Positions 25,595-35,006 of a DNA stretch of 60,232 nucleotides are shown piece after piece. Position 1 is the first letter of the stretch; each line of letters opens with the position of its first letter. Source of the stretch: Mycobacterium sp. UM_WGJ (GTDB taxonomy: Bacteria > Actinomycetota > Actinomycetes > Mycobacteriales > Mycobacteriaceae). The notes below the pieces were generated by a model, which was not told the DNA's origin, made no database searches, and saw only the letters and a list, made by a program, of their open reading frames with translations. Where the stretch lies: assembly GCF_000455125.1 (NCBI RefSeq), contig NZ_AUWR01000026.1:1-60232 (forward strand), read 5' to 3'. A program made the position numbers and the translations under genes.

Positions 25595-26614
25595 GTGCCG
25601 TCCGTTCAGCCCGTCACCGCTCCCCTGACCTGTGCGGCCATTTTCCTGGTGGCCACCATCGACGAGGGCGGCGAGCAGCCCGTGCACGACGCGTTGCCGG
25701 ACTTGGCGGGTTTCGCCCGGGCGATCGGCTTTCGCGACCCGACCAAGCGGCTGTCGGTGGTGACCTCGATCGGCTCGGAGGCGTGGGATCGGCTGTTCGC
25801 CGGACCCCGGCCGGCCGAGCTGCATCCGTTCGTCGAGTTGACCGGTCCCCGCCACACCGCCCCGGCCACCCCCGGGGATCTGCTGTTTCACGTCAAGGGC
25901 GAGACCTTGGATGTCTGCTTCGAGCTGGCGGGACGGATCGTCAAGTCGATGGCCGGTGCGATCACCGTGGTCGACGAGGTGCACGGCTTCCGGTTCTTCG
26001 ACAATCGCGACCTGCTCGGTTTCGTCGACGGCACCGAGAACCCGGTCGACGACGACGCGGTGGCGGCCACCGCGATCGGTGACGAGGACCCCGACTTCGC
26101 GGGCGGCTCCTATGTGCACATCCAGAAGTACCTGCACGACATGGCCGCCTGGGAGGCGCTGCCGGTCACCGAACAGGAGCGGGTGATCGGCCGCACCAAG
26201 GCCGACGACATCGAGTTCGACGACGCGGTGAAACCGGCCAACTCGCATATCGCGCTCAATGTCATCACCGACGAAGACGGCAACGAGCTGGACATCGTGC
26301 GCCACAACATGCCGTTCGGCTCGGTGGGCTCCGGCGAGTCCGGCACGTACTACATCGCCTACGCGCGGACGCCTCAAGTCACCGAGCAGATGCTGCGCAA
26401 CATGTTCTTGGGCGACCCGCCGGGCAACACCGACCGCATCCTGGATTTCTCCACCGCGGTCACCGGCGGGATGTTCTTCACCCCCACCGCCGACTTCCTC
26501 GACGATCCGCCGCCACTCCCGGGAGCACCGGCACCCAGTACCTCCGAGCCCGTCGAGACCACCGGCGTTCACGGCTCACTGAACATCGGCAGCCTGAAAG
26601 GAACCTCGCAATGA
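25595..26614 (+). CDS. Dye-decolorizing peroxidase, encapsulin cargo
   Basis: The 339-residue heme peroxidase (Rv0799c type) shows the DyP signature [14 protein letters not shown] (GxxDG, distal Asp), the proximal histidine in [13 protein letters not shown] and the distal arginine in [10 protein letters not shown]. The extreme C-terminus, [14 protein letters not shown], carries the encapsulation peptide (G-S-L-x-I-G-S-L-K) that docks cargo inside the shell, after a Pro/Thr linker. The GTG at 25595 follows TAGGGT (25582-25587) by seven bases, which suggests a leaderless transcript; longer in-frame starts lack homology. Its stop overlaps the encapsulin ATG (ATGA), giving fixed cargo-to-shell translation. 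Confidence 0.96.
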   Translation: MPSVQPVTAPLTCAAIFLVATIDEGGEQPVHDALPDLAGFARAIGFRDPTKRLSVVTSIGSEAWDRLFAGPRPAELHPFVELTGPRHTAPATPGDLLFHVKGETLDVCFELAGRIVKSMAGAITVVDEVHGFRFFDNRDLLGFVDGTENPVDDDAVAATAIGDEDPDFAGGSYVHIQKYLHDMAAWEALPVTEQERVIGRTKADDIEFDDAVKPANSHIALNVITDEDGNELDIVRHNMPFGSVGSGESGTYYIAYARTPQVTEQMLRNMFLGDPPGNTDRILDFSTAVTGGMFFTPTADFLDDPPPLPGAPAPSTSEPVETTGVHGSLNIGSLKGTSQ

Positions 26615-27408
26615 ACAACCTGTATCGCGATCTGGCCCCGGTCACCGAAGCGGCCTGGGCCGACATCGAGCAGGAGGCGACCCGCACGTTCAAGCGCCAC
26701 ATCGCCGGGCGCCGGGTGGTCGATGTCAGCGAGCCGGCCGGCCCGACAGCGGCCGCGGTGGGCACCGGTCGGCTGACCGGCATCAGCGCCCCCGGCGACG
26801 GTGTTGAGGCGCATCTGCGCGACAGCAAACCGCTGGTGCGCCTGCGGGTTCCGTTCACCCTGTCGCGTGACGAGATCGACGATGTCGAGCGGGGCTCGCA
26901 AGATCCCGACTGGGACCCGGTGAAGGCCGCGGCCAAGAAGCTGGCGTTCGCCGAGGACCGCATCATCTTCGGGGGCTACCCGGGCGCCGCGGTGGAGGGC
27001 ATCCGCAGCGCGAGCTCGAACCCGGAGCTGACGCTGCCGGAGGACCCGCGCGGCATCCCCGACGTGATCAGCCAGGCGCTTTCAGCGCTGCGACTGGCCG
27101 GGGTGGACGGCCCGTACTCGGTGCTGTTGTCCGCTGACACCTACACCAAGGTCGCCGAGACCTCCGATCACGGCTACCCGATCCTGGAGCACCTGCGCCG
27201 GCTGGTCACCGGCGACATCATCTGGGCACCGGCGATCGACGGCGCGTTTGTGCTGACCACTCGGGGCGGCGATTTCGATCTGCGGCTGGGCACCGACGTG
27301 TCGATCGGCTACCTGTCCCATGATGCCGAGGAAGTGCAGCTCTACCTGCAGGAGACATGCACGTTCCTGTGCTACACCGCCGAGGCCGCGGTCGCGCTGA
27401 CCTGCTAG
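26611..27408 (+). CDS. Encapsulin shell protein (Cfp29 type)
   Basis: The 265-residue product has the HK97-like fold of type 1 encapsulins: [20 protein letters not shown] at the front, [38 protein letters not shown] and the C-terminal E-loop/A-domain region ending [20 protein letters not shown]. The length fits a 60-subunit T=1 shell. It is the orthologue of Rv0798c (Cfp29), known to package the DyP encoded just upstream and implicated in oxidative stress resistance. ATGA overlap with the cargo gene. Its last bases overlap the end of the convergent PGRS gene by four bases. Confidence 0.96.
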   Translation: MNNLYRDLAPVTEAAWADIEQEATRTFKRHIAGRRVVDVSEPAGPTAAAVGTGRLTGISAPGDGVEAHLRDSKPLVRLRVPFTLSRDEIDDVERGSQDPDWDPVKAAAKKLAFAEDRIIFGGYPGAAVEGIRSASSNPELTLPEDPRGIPDVISQALSALRLAGVDGPYSVLLSADTYTKVAETSDHGYPILEHLRRLVTGDIIWAPAIDGAFVLTTRGGDFDLRLGTDVSIGYLSHDAEEVQLYLQETCTFLCYTAEAAVALTC

Positions 27409-30400
27409 CCCGGGGTGCCGGTCGGCCCGGTGCCGCCTGTACTGCCGGTCGGGCTTCCGGACCCACCGGCGCCGCCACCGCCACCGGCGCCGCCGACCGC
27501 ACCCGAGCCGTCGTGAGTGCCGTGGCCGCCGCTGGCGCCACCGGAACCACCGGCGCCCCCGGCACCGCCGGTGGGGCCGTCACCGCCCGGCCCCGTCGTC
27601 GCGCCGGTGCCGCCCGCACCACCGTTGCCGCTCTGGCCGCCGACGCCACCGGCACCTCCGTCACCACCGTTGCCCCATTGGGTCACGTTGTCGTTGTACC
27701 CCTTGCCGCCGGCGCCGCCGTGGCCACCGGTCCCGCCGACGCCACCGTCACCGCCGGCACCGCCGACGTTGTTCCCGGAGGATCCACCACTGCCGCCCGC
27801 GCCTGCCGCGCCGCCTGCGCCACCGACGCCACCCGTGGAGCCGGCGTTGTCGTTGATGAACGGGCTGCCGTTCGCGCCGGTTTGTCCTGCCCCGCCTGTG
27901 CCGCCATCGCCGCCGGTGCCACCGTTGCCGCCGGCACCGTCGAGGCCGTGAGCCGCGGTACCGCCGGCACCACCGGCGCCGCCCGAGCCGCCGGCGCCCG
28001 CGGCCCCGCCGAACCCGCCACCGCCGCTGATGCCGGCCGCGTTGTTGGAGCCGAAAGCCGGCAGGCCGCCGACTCCGCCTGACCCACCGGTACCGCCGGC
28101 ACCGCCGGTGCCGCCGGCCCCGCCGTTACCCGAGGAGGTACCGCCGGCGCCACCGATTCCACCACCGCCCCCGGCACCGGCGCTGGTGCCGTTCAAACCG
28201 GTGGCACCGAGGTACGGCCCGATCGTGCCGTCGCCACCGTCGCCGCCCGTGCCACCAGCACCTCCCGCGCCGCCGTTGCCGGTCACACCGCCCGATCCAC
28301 CGGCGCCGCCGTCACCGCCCCTGCCGGCGGTGTCCAGGATGGTGATGGAGTCGAAACCGTCTCCGCCCTTGCCGCCGACGCCGCCGGTGCCGCCCGTCCC
28401 GGCAGTGGCCTGGTTGCCGCCCGCACCGTCGAAGCCGCCGGCACCGGCCGTGCCCGCATTGCCTCCCGCACCGCCCTTGCCGCCGTCGGCCTGGATTGAA
28501 CTGATGCCGTTGGAACCGTTGCCGCCGTCACCGCCCGTGCCCGCCGCGCCGCCGTTGCCACCGGCCCCGACCGTGCCGTGCGCAGCCGCACCACCGTTGC
28601 CGCCCGTACCTCCGGTGCCGCCGTGCCCGCCGTCGCCACCGCCACCCACCGCGCCGCCGCCCAGAACACCCGAACCGCCCGAACCACCATTGCCGGCAGC
28701 ACCGCCCACACCACCCTTGCCGCCGTTACCGACGTTGACGCCTCCGGCACCGCCGACACCCCCAGCACCACCGTTGCCGCCATTGGGGCCATTCTCACCC
28801 AGGGCCGCAAGACCATTCGCACCATTGCCGCCGGCACCACCGGCGCCGCCGTTGCCACCGTTGCCGTCAGTGCCGCCCGTGCCGCCCGCACCGCCGGCAC
28901 CACCATTGCCCGCAGTGCCGATCGCGGTGATGGTGTTGAAGCCGTCGCCACCCTTACCGCCGTTGCCGCCGTGCGCGGTCGCGGAACCACTGGCCGCCTG
29001 GTTGGCCCCGTTGCCGTCGAAGCCGCCGACACCCGCGGTACCGGCGTTGCCTCCGGCGCCACCCGCGCCACCATCGGCGATCAACGACGAACTGCCGTTG
29101 GAGCCACTACCGCCGTCGCCGCCGGAACCGGCCGCACCACCCGTGCCGCCCGCACCCACCGTGCCGTGCGCCGCCGCGCCACCGTTTCCGCCGATACCAC
29201 CGGTGCCGCCCGCACCGCCATCGCCGCCACCGCCCAGCGCACCGCCACCGAGCACACCCGAACCACCGGAACCACCGGAACCGGCATCGCCGCCGACACC
29301 ACCGGCACCGCCGTTTCCGGCATTGGTGCCACCGGCCCCGCCGACACCACCGGCACCGCCGTTGCCGCCCCTGGGGCCGTTCTCACCCAGGGCCGCAAGT
29401 CCGTTCGCGCCGTTGCCGCCGTGACCACCGGCCCCGCCCGCGCCACCGTTGCCGTCAACGCCGCCGGTGCCACCGGCACCGCCGGCCCCACCATTGCCCG
29501 CAGTGCCGATCGCGGTGAGGGTGTTGAAGCCGTCGCCACCCGTACCGCCGTGCCCACCGGTACCGACCGCACCGGCGGCGGCCTGGCTGCCGCCGGCGCC
29601 GTTGAGGCCGCCGGCGCCGACACCGCCGGCGTTACCGCCCGCACCGCCCGTGCCTCCGTTGGGTATCAGCGAAGAACTGCCGTTGGAGCCGTCGCCGCCG
29701 ACGCCACCGTCACCGGCGTTGCCGCCCACGCCGCCGGCGCCCATCGCGCCGAGAATCGCGGCGCCGCCCTTGCCGCCGGTTCCACCGACGCCGCCGTTGC
29801 CGCCGTCACCGCCACCGCCGAGGGCGCCGCCGCCCAGCACACCCGAGCCGCCGTTGCCTCCGGGGCCGCCCGCGCCACCGGCGCCACCGCGGCCGGCGTC
29901 GCCGATCCAGTTCTTGCTGGAACCGCCGACACCGCCGTTGCCGCCGTTGCCGGCGTTGGTGCCGTTCTCGCCCAGGACCGCAAGTCCGTTGAAGCCGCGA
30001 CCGCCTTCGCCGCCGGCACCGCCGACGCCGCCGTTGGCGAAAATCCAGCCCAGCCCGTCGCCGCCGTTGCCGCCGTCCCCGGCGTTGGTGCCGTCCTGTC
30101 CGAGCACGATGTTGTCGTAGCCGGCGCCGCCGGCACCCCCGGCACCACCGATGCCCATCCAGGTGCCACCCGCACCGCCGTCGCCGCCGTCGCCGCCGTC
30201 GATCCCGGTCAAGATGCTGTCTCCGCCGTGACCGCCGGCACCGCCGTTACCGAACATTCCGGCGTCACCGCCGTTGGTGCCGTCGACCCCCGAGATCAGG
30301 CTGTTGTAACCGTCGCCGCCGTCACCGAACAACCAGCCGCCGTTGCCGCCGTCGACGCCGGGCAGGAGGCTGTCCGCGCCGTTGCCGATCACGTAACCCA

Positions 30401-30812
30401 TGCCCAGCGAGTTGATAAATGTGTCGACCAGGATGCCGGTAGGGCTGTTGATCCAGTCCTGCATCATCGTGTGTATCGGCTGGTAGAACCAGTCATCGAT
30501 GAGGCCGGAGATCGTCAGCGGGTCTGCATCGGCAGGCAGGGCCGCCAACGGATCGCCGACACCGGCCACATCCCACGACGCCGGGTTCAGCCAGTCGCTA
30601 AGGTCCAGGTCCTGCCCCGTCGACGCGGCGACCGGCGTGAACAGGTCCGACAACCAGTCAAGGTCGAACCCGTCGGCATTCGCCGCCGGCGCACCGACGA
30701 GAGGACTCAAGCCGAACGCCAGGAAGGCCCCGATCGCGGTGCCGGCGCCCAGCACACGACGACGACGCACGAGTCGAGCACCGGTGAACACATCGCGCTT
30801 GTGACAGGCCAT
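27405..30812 (-). CDS. Secreted PGRS-repeat protein without a PE domain
   Basis: The 1135-residue product starts with a basic N-terminus and hydrophobic signal ([20 protein letters not shown], probable cleavage after PAANA, residue ~46); the arginine cluster could allow Tat export. A ~100-residue non-repetitive segment rich in Asp and Trp follows, then [18 protein letters not shown] and [10 protein letters not shown], the same module as in the GH5 protein at 39991-42150. From about residue 140 to the end it is Gly-Gly-X/Asn repeats as in PE_PGRS proteins, but no PE domain exists. It lacks a distinct C-terminal domain. Strong ribosome-binding site GGGGAGGAG before the ATG. Likely cell-surface; function unknown. 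Stop overlaps the encapsulin gene. Confidence 0.85.
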   Translation of the reverse strand: MACHKRDVFTGARLVRRRRVLGAGTAIGAFLAFGLSPLVGAPAANADGFDLDWLSDLFTPVAASTGQDLDLSDWLNPASWDVAGVGDPLAALPADADPLTISGLIDDWFYQPIHTMMQDWINSPTGILVDTFINSLGMGYVIGNGADSLLPGVDGGNGGWLFGDGGDGYNSLISGVDGTNGGDAGMFGNGGAGGHGGDSILTGIDGGDGGDGGAGGTWMGIGGAGGAGGAGYDNIVLGQDGTNAGDGGNGGDGLGWIFANGGVGGAGGEGGRGFNGLAVLGENGTNAGNGGNGGVGGSSKNWIGDAGRGGAGGAGGPGGNGGSGVLGGGALGGGGDGGNGGVGGTGGKGGAAILGAMGAGGVGGNAGDGGVGGDGSNGSSSLIPNGGTGGAGGNAGGVGAGGLNGAGGSQAAAGAVGTGGHGGTGGDGFNTLTAIGTAGNGGAGGAGGTGGVDGNGGAGGAGGHGGNGANGLAALGENGPRGGNGGAGGVGGAGGTNAGNGGAGGVGGDAGSGGSGGSGVLGGGALGGGGDGGAGGTGGIGGNGGAAAHGTVGAGGTGGAAGSGGDGGSGSNGSSSLIADGGAGGAGGNAGTAGVGGFDGNGANQAASGSATAHGGNGGKGGDGFNTITAIGTAGNGGAGGAGGTGGTDGNGGNGGAGGAGGNGANGLAALGENGPNGGNGGAGGVGGAGGVNVGNGGKGGVGGAAGNGGSGGSGVLGGGAVGGGGDGGHGGTGGTGGNGGAAAHGTVGAGGNGGAAGTGGDGGNGSNGISSIQADGGKGGAGGNAGTAGAGGFDGAGGNQATAGTGGTGGVGGKGGDGFDSITILDTAGRGGDGGAGGSGGVTGNGGAGGAGGTGGDGGDGTIGPYLGATGLNGTSAGAGGGGGIGGAGGTSSGNGGAGGTGGAGGTGGSGGVGGLPAFGSNNAAGISGGGGFGGAAGAGGSGGAGGAGGTAAHGLDGAGGNGGTGGDGGTGGAGQTGANGSPFINDNAGSTGGVGGAGGAAGAGGSGGSSGNNVGGAGGDGGVGGTGGHGGAGGKGYNDNVTQWGNGGDGGAGGVGGQSGNGGAGGTGATTGPGGDGPTGGAGGAGGSGGASGGHGTHDGSGAVGGAGGGGGAGGSGSPTGSTGGTGPTGTPG
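28200..29985 (-). repeat. Three ~195-residue super-repeats in PGRS region
   Basis: Inside the Gly-rich region the same block order recurs: LA(V/A)LGENG, then SGVLGGGA(L/V)GGGGDGG, then an Asn-Gly-Ser-Ser segment, then (F)N/DT(I/L)[10 protein letters not shown]. The anchor for ENG begins at 28792, 29380 and 29965 on the plus strand, spacings of 588 and 585 bases. Copies differ by small substitutions and lie end to end, as expected for unequal recombination. Confidence 0.75.
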
Positions 30813-30856
30813 GTGAATGGCTCCTCCCCCGAGGACTTCAACGACAAACGAACGTT

Positions 30857-30872
30857 AACAACGATCGTTGTT
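30857..30872. promoter_or_regulatory. Perfect 16-bp palindrome upstream of PGRS gene
   Basis: AACAACGATCGTTGTT is a perfect inverted repeat 44 bases before the ATG of the PGRS gene and 51 bases after the purQ stop, both read on the minus strand. The size and the lack of a loop fit a dimeric repressor site rather than a terminator. No regulator gene lies next to it. Confidence 0.5.
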
Positions 30873-30923
30873 CCTCGTCAGGAGATTTTCAGTTATCTCT
30901 AAAATACTGGGACCGCGACGTCC

Positions 30924-31598
30924 TCAGACTGAGAGCACGGCGTCCAGCGCGGAGTAGAACAACCCCAGGCCGTCATCGCTGGGCCCGGTCAGGGCCTCGA
31001 TGGCGTGCTCGGGGTGCGGCATCAGCCCGACCACCCGGCCGTTGGCCGAGCTGACACCGGCGATATCGCGCAGCGAGCCGTTGATGTTGTCGAGGTAGCG
31101 GAACACCACCCGGCCTTCGCCCTCGAGCTCGTCGAGCACCGCCTCGGAGGCCACGTAGCGGCCCTCACCGGACTTCAGCGGCACCAGCAGGTCGGCGTCG
31201 GCGTCGAACCGGGAGGTCCAGGCCGTCGAGGTGGACGCTACCCGCAGCCAGACGTCGCGGCAGACGAAGTGCAGGCCGACGTTGCGGGTCAGCGCTCCGG
31301 GCAGCAGCCCGGCTTCGCACAGCACCTGGAAGCCGTTGCAGATGCCGAGCACCGGCATGCCCTGGCCGGCGGCCCTGATGACCTCGCCCATCACCGGGGC
31401 GAACCGGGCGATGGCACCGCAGCGCAGGTAGTCACCGTAAGAGAAGCCGCCGGGCACCACCACGGCGTCGACACCCTTGAGGTCGGCGTCGGCGTGCCAG
31501 AGGCTGACGGGCTCGGCACCGACGAACCGGACCGCGCGGGCGGCGTCGACGTCGTCGAGGGTGCCCGGGAAGGTGATGACGCCGATCCGGGCGCTCAC
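30924..31598 (-). CDS. purQ: FGAM synthase glutaminase subunit PurQ
   Basis: The 224-residue class-I glutamine amidotransferase begins [20 protein letters not shown]. The catalytic cysteine sits in [18 protein letters not shown], and the histidine-glutamate pair in [15 protein letters not shown]. It releases ammonia from glutamine for PurL. The GTG start at 31598 overlaps the purS stop by four bases (GTGA), so the small PurS bridge and PurQ are made together. PurL, the third subunit, is encoded 6.7 kb away on the same strand. Confidence 0.97.
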   Translation of the reverse strand: MSARIGVITFPGTLDDVDAARAVRFVGAEPVSLWHADADLKGVDAVVVPGGFSYGDYLRCGAIARFAPVMGEVIRAAGQGMPVLGICNGFQVLCEAGLLPGALTRNVGLHFVCRDVWLRVASTSTAWTSRFDADADLLVPLKSGEGRYVASEAVLDELEGEGRVVFRYLDNINGSLRDIAGVSSANGRVVGLMPHPEHAIEALTGPSDDGLGLFYSALDAVLSV

Positions 31599-31834
31599 GA
31601 GGTCTCCCGGCTGACGGTGAAGTCCTCGATCACCGTGTTGGCCAGCAGCGATTCGGCGATCTCGGCCAATGCGGCGTCGTCGATCGAATCGTCGACCTCG
31701 AGCTCGAAGCGCTTGCCCTGCCGCACATCCGACACTCCGGTGTGTCCGAGCCTAGAAAGCGCTCCCACGATCGCCTGTCCCTGCGGGTCAAGGATCTCGG
31801 CTTTGGGCATCACGTGCACAACCACCCGGGCCAC
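31595..31834 (-). CDS. purS: FGAM synthase subunit PurS
   Basis: The 79-residue PurS ([20 protein letters not shown], then [19 protein letters not shown]) has the family length. The small dimer bridges PurQ and PurL and helps ammonia transfer. The start is a GTG at 31834. The divergent metallo-hydrolase begins 86 bases away at 31921, so the purSQ promoter must lie in or before that gap; no convincing -35/-10 pair was seen. Confidence 0.95.
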   Translation of the reverse strand: MARVVVHVMPKAEILDPQGQAIVGALSRLGHTGVSDVRQGKRFELEVDDSIDDAALAEIAESLLANTVIEDFTVSRETS

Positions 31835-31920
31835 GGGTGCTCCCTACTGTCGACGGGGGAATCGGTCGGGTCAACAATACCGATGCCCGTCGGCGGCACC
31901 GGAGAGCACAATCTTTAGGT

Positions 31921-32559
31921 ATGCAACTGACCCACTTCGGCCATTCCTGCCTGCTCGCCGATTTCGGCGGGACCACGGTGCTGTTCGACCCCGGCAACTT
32001 CTCGCACGGCTTCGAGGGCATCACCGGGCTGGCGGCCATCCTGGTCACTCATCAGCACCCTGACCACGCCGACGTGGCGCGGCTGCCGGCCCTGATCGAC
32101 GCCAACCCGGGTGCGGCGCTCTACGCCGACCCGCAGACCGCCGCCCAGCTGGGCCCGCCCTGGCGGGCGGTGCATGTCGGGGACGGCTTCGATGTCGGTC
32201 CGCTGCGTGTGCGCGGGGTGGGCGGGCAGCACGCGGTGATCCATCCGGAGCTGCCGATGATCGACAACATCTCCTACCTGATCGGCGACGACGAGCATCC
32301 GGCCCGGTTGATGCATCCTGGCGACGCGCTGTTCGTGCCGGGCGAACCGGTGGACGTGCTGGCCACCCCGGCGGCGGCGCCGTGGATGAAGATCTCCGAG
32401 GCCGTCGACTACCTGCGCGCGGTGGCGCCGCGGGCGGCGGTGCCGATCCACCAGGGCATCATCGCCACCGAGGCGCGCGGGATCTATCACGGCCGGTTGG
32501 CCGAGATGGGACGCGCCGACTTCCAGGTGCTTCCCGAGGAGAGCGCCGTCACCTTCTAG
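31921..32559 (+). CDS. Metallo-beta-lactamase-fold hydrolase (UlaG-like)
   Basis: The 212-residue product starts MQLTHFGHSCLLADFGGTTV and has the signature ILVTHQHPDHADVARLPAL (HxHxDH). Further candidate metal ligands are the histidine in GGQHAVIHPE, the aspartate in RLMHPGDALF and the histidine in VPIHQGI. It belongs to the single-domain UlaG/RomA-like hydrolases; the substrate is not predictable. I start at the ATG at 31921; the frame runs further upstream without homology. It takes the place of Rv0786c. Its TAG overlaps the convergent dehydrogenase stop, both using CTAG. Confidence 0.87.
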   Translation: MQLTHFGHSCLLADFGGTTVLFDPGNFSHGFEGITGLAAILVTHQHPDHADVARLPALIDANPGAALYADPQTAAQLGPPWRAVHVGDGFDVGPLRVRGVGGQHAVIHPELPMIDNISYLIGDDEHPARLMHPGDALFVPGEPVDVLATPAAAPWMKISEAVDYLRAVAPRAAVPIHQGIIATEARGIYHGRLAEMGRADFQVLPEESAVTF

Positions 32560-34211
32560 GCGATATCGCTGGCCGCGCCCCGGCCGGCAGCCCGCCCGGA
32601 GAAGATGCACCCGCCCAGGAAGGTGCCCTCCAGCGCTCGGTAGCCGTGCACCCCGCCGCCCCCGAAACCGGCCACCTCACCGGCCGCATACAGGCCGTCG
32701 ATCGGCTTGCCGTCCGCACCCAGCACCCGGGAGTCCAGGTCGGTTTCCAAGCCGCCCAACGTCTTTCGGGTCAGTATGTGCAGCTTCACCGCGATCAGCG
32801 GTCCGGCGGCCGGGTCGGTCAGCCGGTGCGGAGCCACTACCCGGCCGATCCGGTCACCCAGGTAGGCCCGGGCGCCGTGGATCGCGGTGATCTGGCCGTC
32901 CTTGCTGAATCGGTTCGCCACTTCGCGGTCGCGTGCGGTGACCTCGGCCTCGACCGTCGCGTAGTCCAACGGGACCACATCGGGCAGGTCGTTCATGGCG
33001 GCGACCAGGTCGCGAAGCGACGAAGCGTGCACGAAATCCACCCCGCGGTCGATGAACGCCTGCACCGGCGGGGGCGGTCCGGACCGGGCTCGCGACATGG
33101 CCAGCTGTCGCAGGCTACGGCTGGTCAGGTCGGGATTCTGCTCTTGGCCCGACAGCGCGAATTCCTTCTCGACGATCCGCCGGTTGAGCAGGAACCAGGT
33201 GTAGTCCTGACCGGAGCGCGCGATGTGTTCGAGCGTGCCCAAGGTGTCGAACCCGGGATACAGCGGCCCGGGCAGTCGTACGCCGGCGGCGTCGAGCCAC
33301 AGCGGCGACGGGCCGGGGATGATGCGGATGCCGTGACCGGGCCAGATCGGGTCGTGGTTGGTGATGCCCTCGGTGTAGTGCCACATCCGGTCCCGATTGA
33401 TCACCCGGCCGCCGGCGGCCTCGGTGATCCCGATCATCCGGCCGTCGACATGGGCGGGCACCCCGGCCAACAGTTGCGCGGGTACCCGGCCCATCCGCTC
33501 CGGCCAGTTCTGTCGCACCAGATCGAGGTTGCCGCCGATACCACCGCTGGTGACTAGCACCGCCGGAGCACGCAATTCGAACTGTCCCACCGTGTTCCGC
33601 GACGAGGCCACGCCGCGTTCGGCAGTCGAGGGTTCCAGCACACTGCCGCGAACCCCGGTCACCCGGCCGCCCTCGACGATCAGCTCGTCGACCTGGTGCC
33701 GGAAGGCGAACCGGACCCGCGAGCGGCCCCGCAGCCGGCTCGCGAAGATCTCCACCAACGCCGGTCCGGTTCCCCAGGTGATGTGGAACCGGGGCACCGA
33801 GTTGCCGTGCCCGATGGCGCCGTAACCGCCGCGCTCGGCCCAGCCCACCAACGGAAAGAGCTTCAGCCCGCGGGCCCGCAGCCAACTGCGTTTCTCACCC
33901 GAGGCGAAGTCCACGTAGGCATGCGCCCACTGGCGCGGCCAATGGTCGCACTCCCGGTCGAAGCCTGCGGTGCCCAACCAGTCCTGTAGCGCGAGTTCGT
34001 GGCTGTCGCGGACCCCCAGCCTGCGCTGCTCGGGGCTGTCGACGAAGAACAGGCCGCCGAAGGACCAGAACGCCTGTCCGCCCAGGTTCGCGCTGTTCTC
34101 CTGGTCGACGATCAAGACACGCTGACCACGGTCGACCAGCTCGCAGGCCGCCACCAGGCCGGCCAGACCCGCCCCGACGACGATCGCGTCGGCGTCCGCC
34201 TTACCGCTCAT
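32556..34211 (-). CDS. FAD-binding dehydrogenase, ketosteroid-dehydrogenase-like (Rv0785 type)
   Basis: The 551-residue flavoprotein has the Rossmann FAD motif AIVVGAGLAGLVAACELVDRG with the acidic LIVDQE, the succinate-dehydrogenase-like cap, and a C-terminal flavin-binding end GLYAAGEVAGFGGGGVHGYR. It matches the FAD-dependent oxidoreductase/3-ketosteroid-dehydrogenase-like group that includes Rv0785. The substrate is not known. The serine/glycine-rich GGQAFWSFGGLFFVDSPEQR after the FAD loop is typical of this subgroup. ATG 34211. Upstream, the deacetylase-like gene ends 19 bases away on the same strand. Convergent stop overlap with the metallo-hydrolase. Confidence 0.86.
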   Translation of the reverse strand: MSGKADADAIVVGAGLAGLVAACELVDRGQRVLIVDQENSANLGGQAFWSFGGLFFVDSPEQRRLGVRDSHELALQDWLGTAGFDRECDHWPRQWAHAYVDFASGEKRSWLRARGLKLFPLVGWAERGGYGAIGHGNSVPRFHITWGTGPALVEIFASRLRGRSRVRFAFRHQVDELIVEGGRVTGVRGSVLEPSTAERGVASSRNTVGQFELRAPAVLVTSGGIGGNLDLVRQNWPERMGRVPAQLLAGVPAHVDGRMIGITEAAGGRVINRDRMWHYTEGITNHDPIWPGHGIRIIPGPSPLWLDAAGVRLPGPLYPGFDTLGTLEHIARSGQDYTWFLLNRRIVEKEFALSGQEQNPDLTSRSLRQLAMSRARSGPPPPVQAFIDRGVDFVHASSLRDLVAAMNDLPDVVPLDYATVEAEVTARDREVANRFSKDGQITAIHGARAYLGDRIGRVVAPHRLTDPAAGPLIAVKLHILTRKTLGGLETDLDSRVLGADGKPIDGLYAAGEVAGFGGGGVHGYRALEGTFLGGCIFSGRAAGRGAASDIA

Positions 34212-34230
34212 GGCGTCCCAGGGTAACGAC

Positions 34231-34944
34231 TCAGGCGCTCAACTCCGAGGCCACATCGACCGGCGGGAGTGGCCAGCGGTAGGGCTCCGGCCGACAATCA
34301 TGGCCCAGCGCCGTGTCCACCGCATCCAGCATGGCCTCGGCCACGCCGGGCTTGCTCAGCTGCCGCGCCCCTACCGACAGCCGCACCACGCCGTCGCGGC
34401 GCGCGATGCGCTCACTGGTGGCCACCACCATCCGGCACCACCAGGGCGCACTGGGGAATCCGGCCCCGGCGCCGACCACCCGGGCCCGCACGGTGTGGCC
34501 CAGTACCAGGTCGGTGACCCCGTGCAAACCGGCCAGAAGCCGGAAACCGTTGCGCGGCAACGCCTTGATCGTGCCCGGTGACACGGTCCAGCCGGGCGCG
34601 GCGAACAGCCGGGTGCGCAGTCCCAGGTGTTCCAGTACGCGGTCGGCGCCGAGCAGTCGCAGATTGGCCTCGTGGGCGGGCAGCGTGGCGAACTCGCCGC
34701 GGCGTTTCTTGGTGGCGGCCTCGTCGAAGCCGTGCAGCACGATCGCCGCGCCGTCGGCGCGCCGCTGCGCCAGCCACTCGACGGTGCCGGGATCGCGGTC
34801 GAGCCGGTAGTCGGCACCCAGTCGCGGTGCCACCAGCAGCGATACCGGTACGTCGCGGGCATCCAGTTGCGCGCAGAAGGCCTCGGCATCGGCGAGGGTG
34901 TGCGCCCCGATCCCGGAGAGGGAGACGATCAGTTGTCCGGTCAC
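34231..34944 (-). CDS. Polysaccharide-deacetylase-like DUF2334 protein
   Basis: The 237-residue product begins MTGQLIVSLSGIGAHTLADAE. It has LLVAPRLGADYRLDRDPGTV, the conserved IVLHGFDEAATKKRRGEF (histidine plus charged residues, as in DUF2334), and ATRLFAAPGWTVSPGTIKA-like glycan-deacetylase features near residue 112. The fold is that of NodB-like deacetylases, but classical metal-binding triads are incomplete, so activity is uncertain. Position agrees with Rv0784. The start is a GTG at 34944. No signal peptide is visible. Confidence 0.75.
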   Translation of the reverse strand: MTGQLIVSLSGIGAHTLADAEAFCAQLDARDVPVSLLVAPRLGADYRLDRDPGTVEWLAQRRADGAAIVLHGFDEAATKKRRGEFATLPAHEANLRLLGADRVLEHLGLRTRLFAAPGWTVSPGTIKALPRNGFRLLAGLHGVTDLVLGHTVRARVVGAGAGFPSAPWWCRMVVATSERIARRDGVVRLSVGARQLSKPGVAEAMLDAVDTALGHDCRPEPYRWPLPPVDVASELSA

Positions 34945-35006
34945 AACACCAGTGTGACCAGCACAGGTGTCCAGTCGGTGACGCCGAGGAAGACGTCAGA
35001 TAGCGC

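Noticed and set aside
27405-30200. Short regular repeats that could resemble a CRISPR array
   Set aside because: The units are codon-phase GGX repeats of variable length inside one long frame, without constant direct repeats, unique spacers or cas genes.
28030-30902. Pro-rich and Thr/Ala-rich plus-strand ORFs opposite the PGRS gene
   Set aside because: They are the complement of GGC/GGN repeats, which reads as Pro-Pro-X or Thr/Ala repeats. The minus frame has signal peptide, ribosome-binding site and known repeat type.
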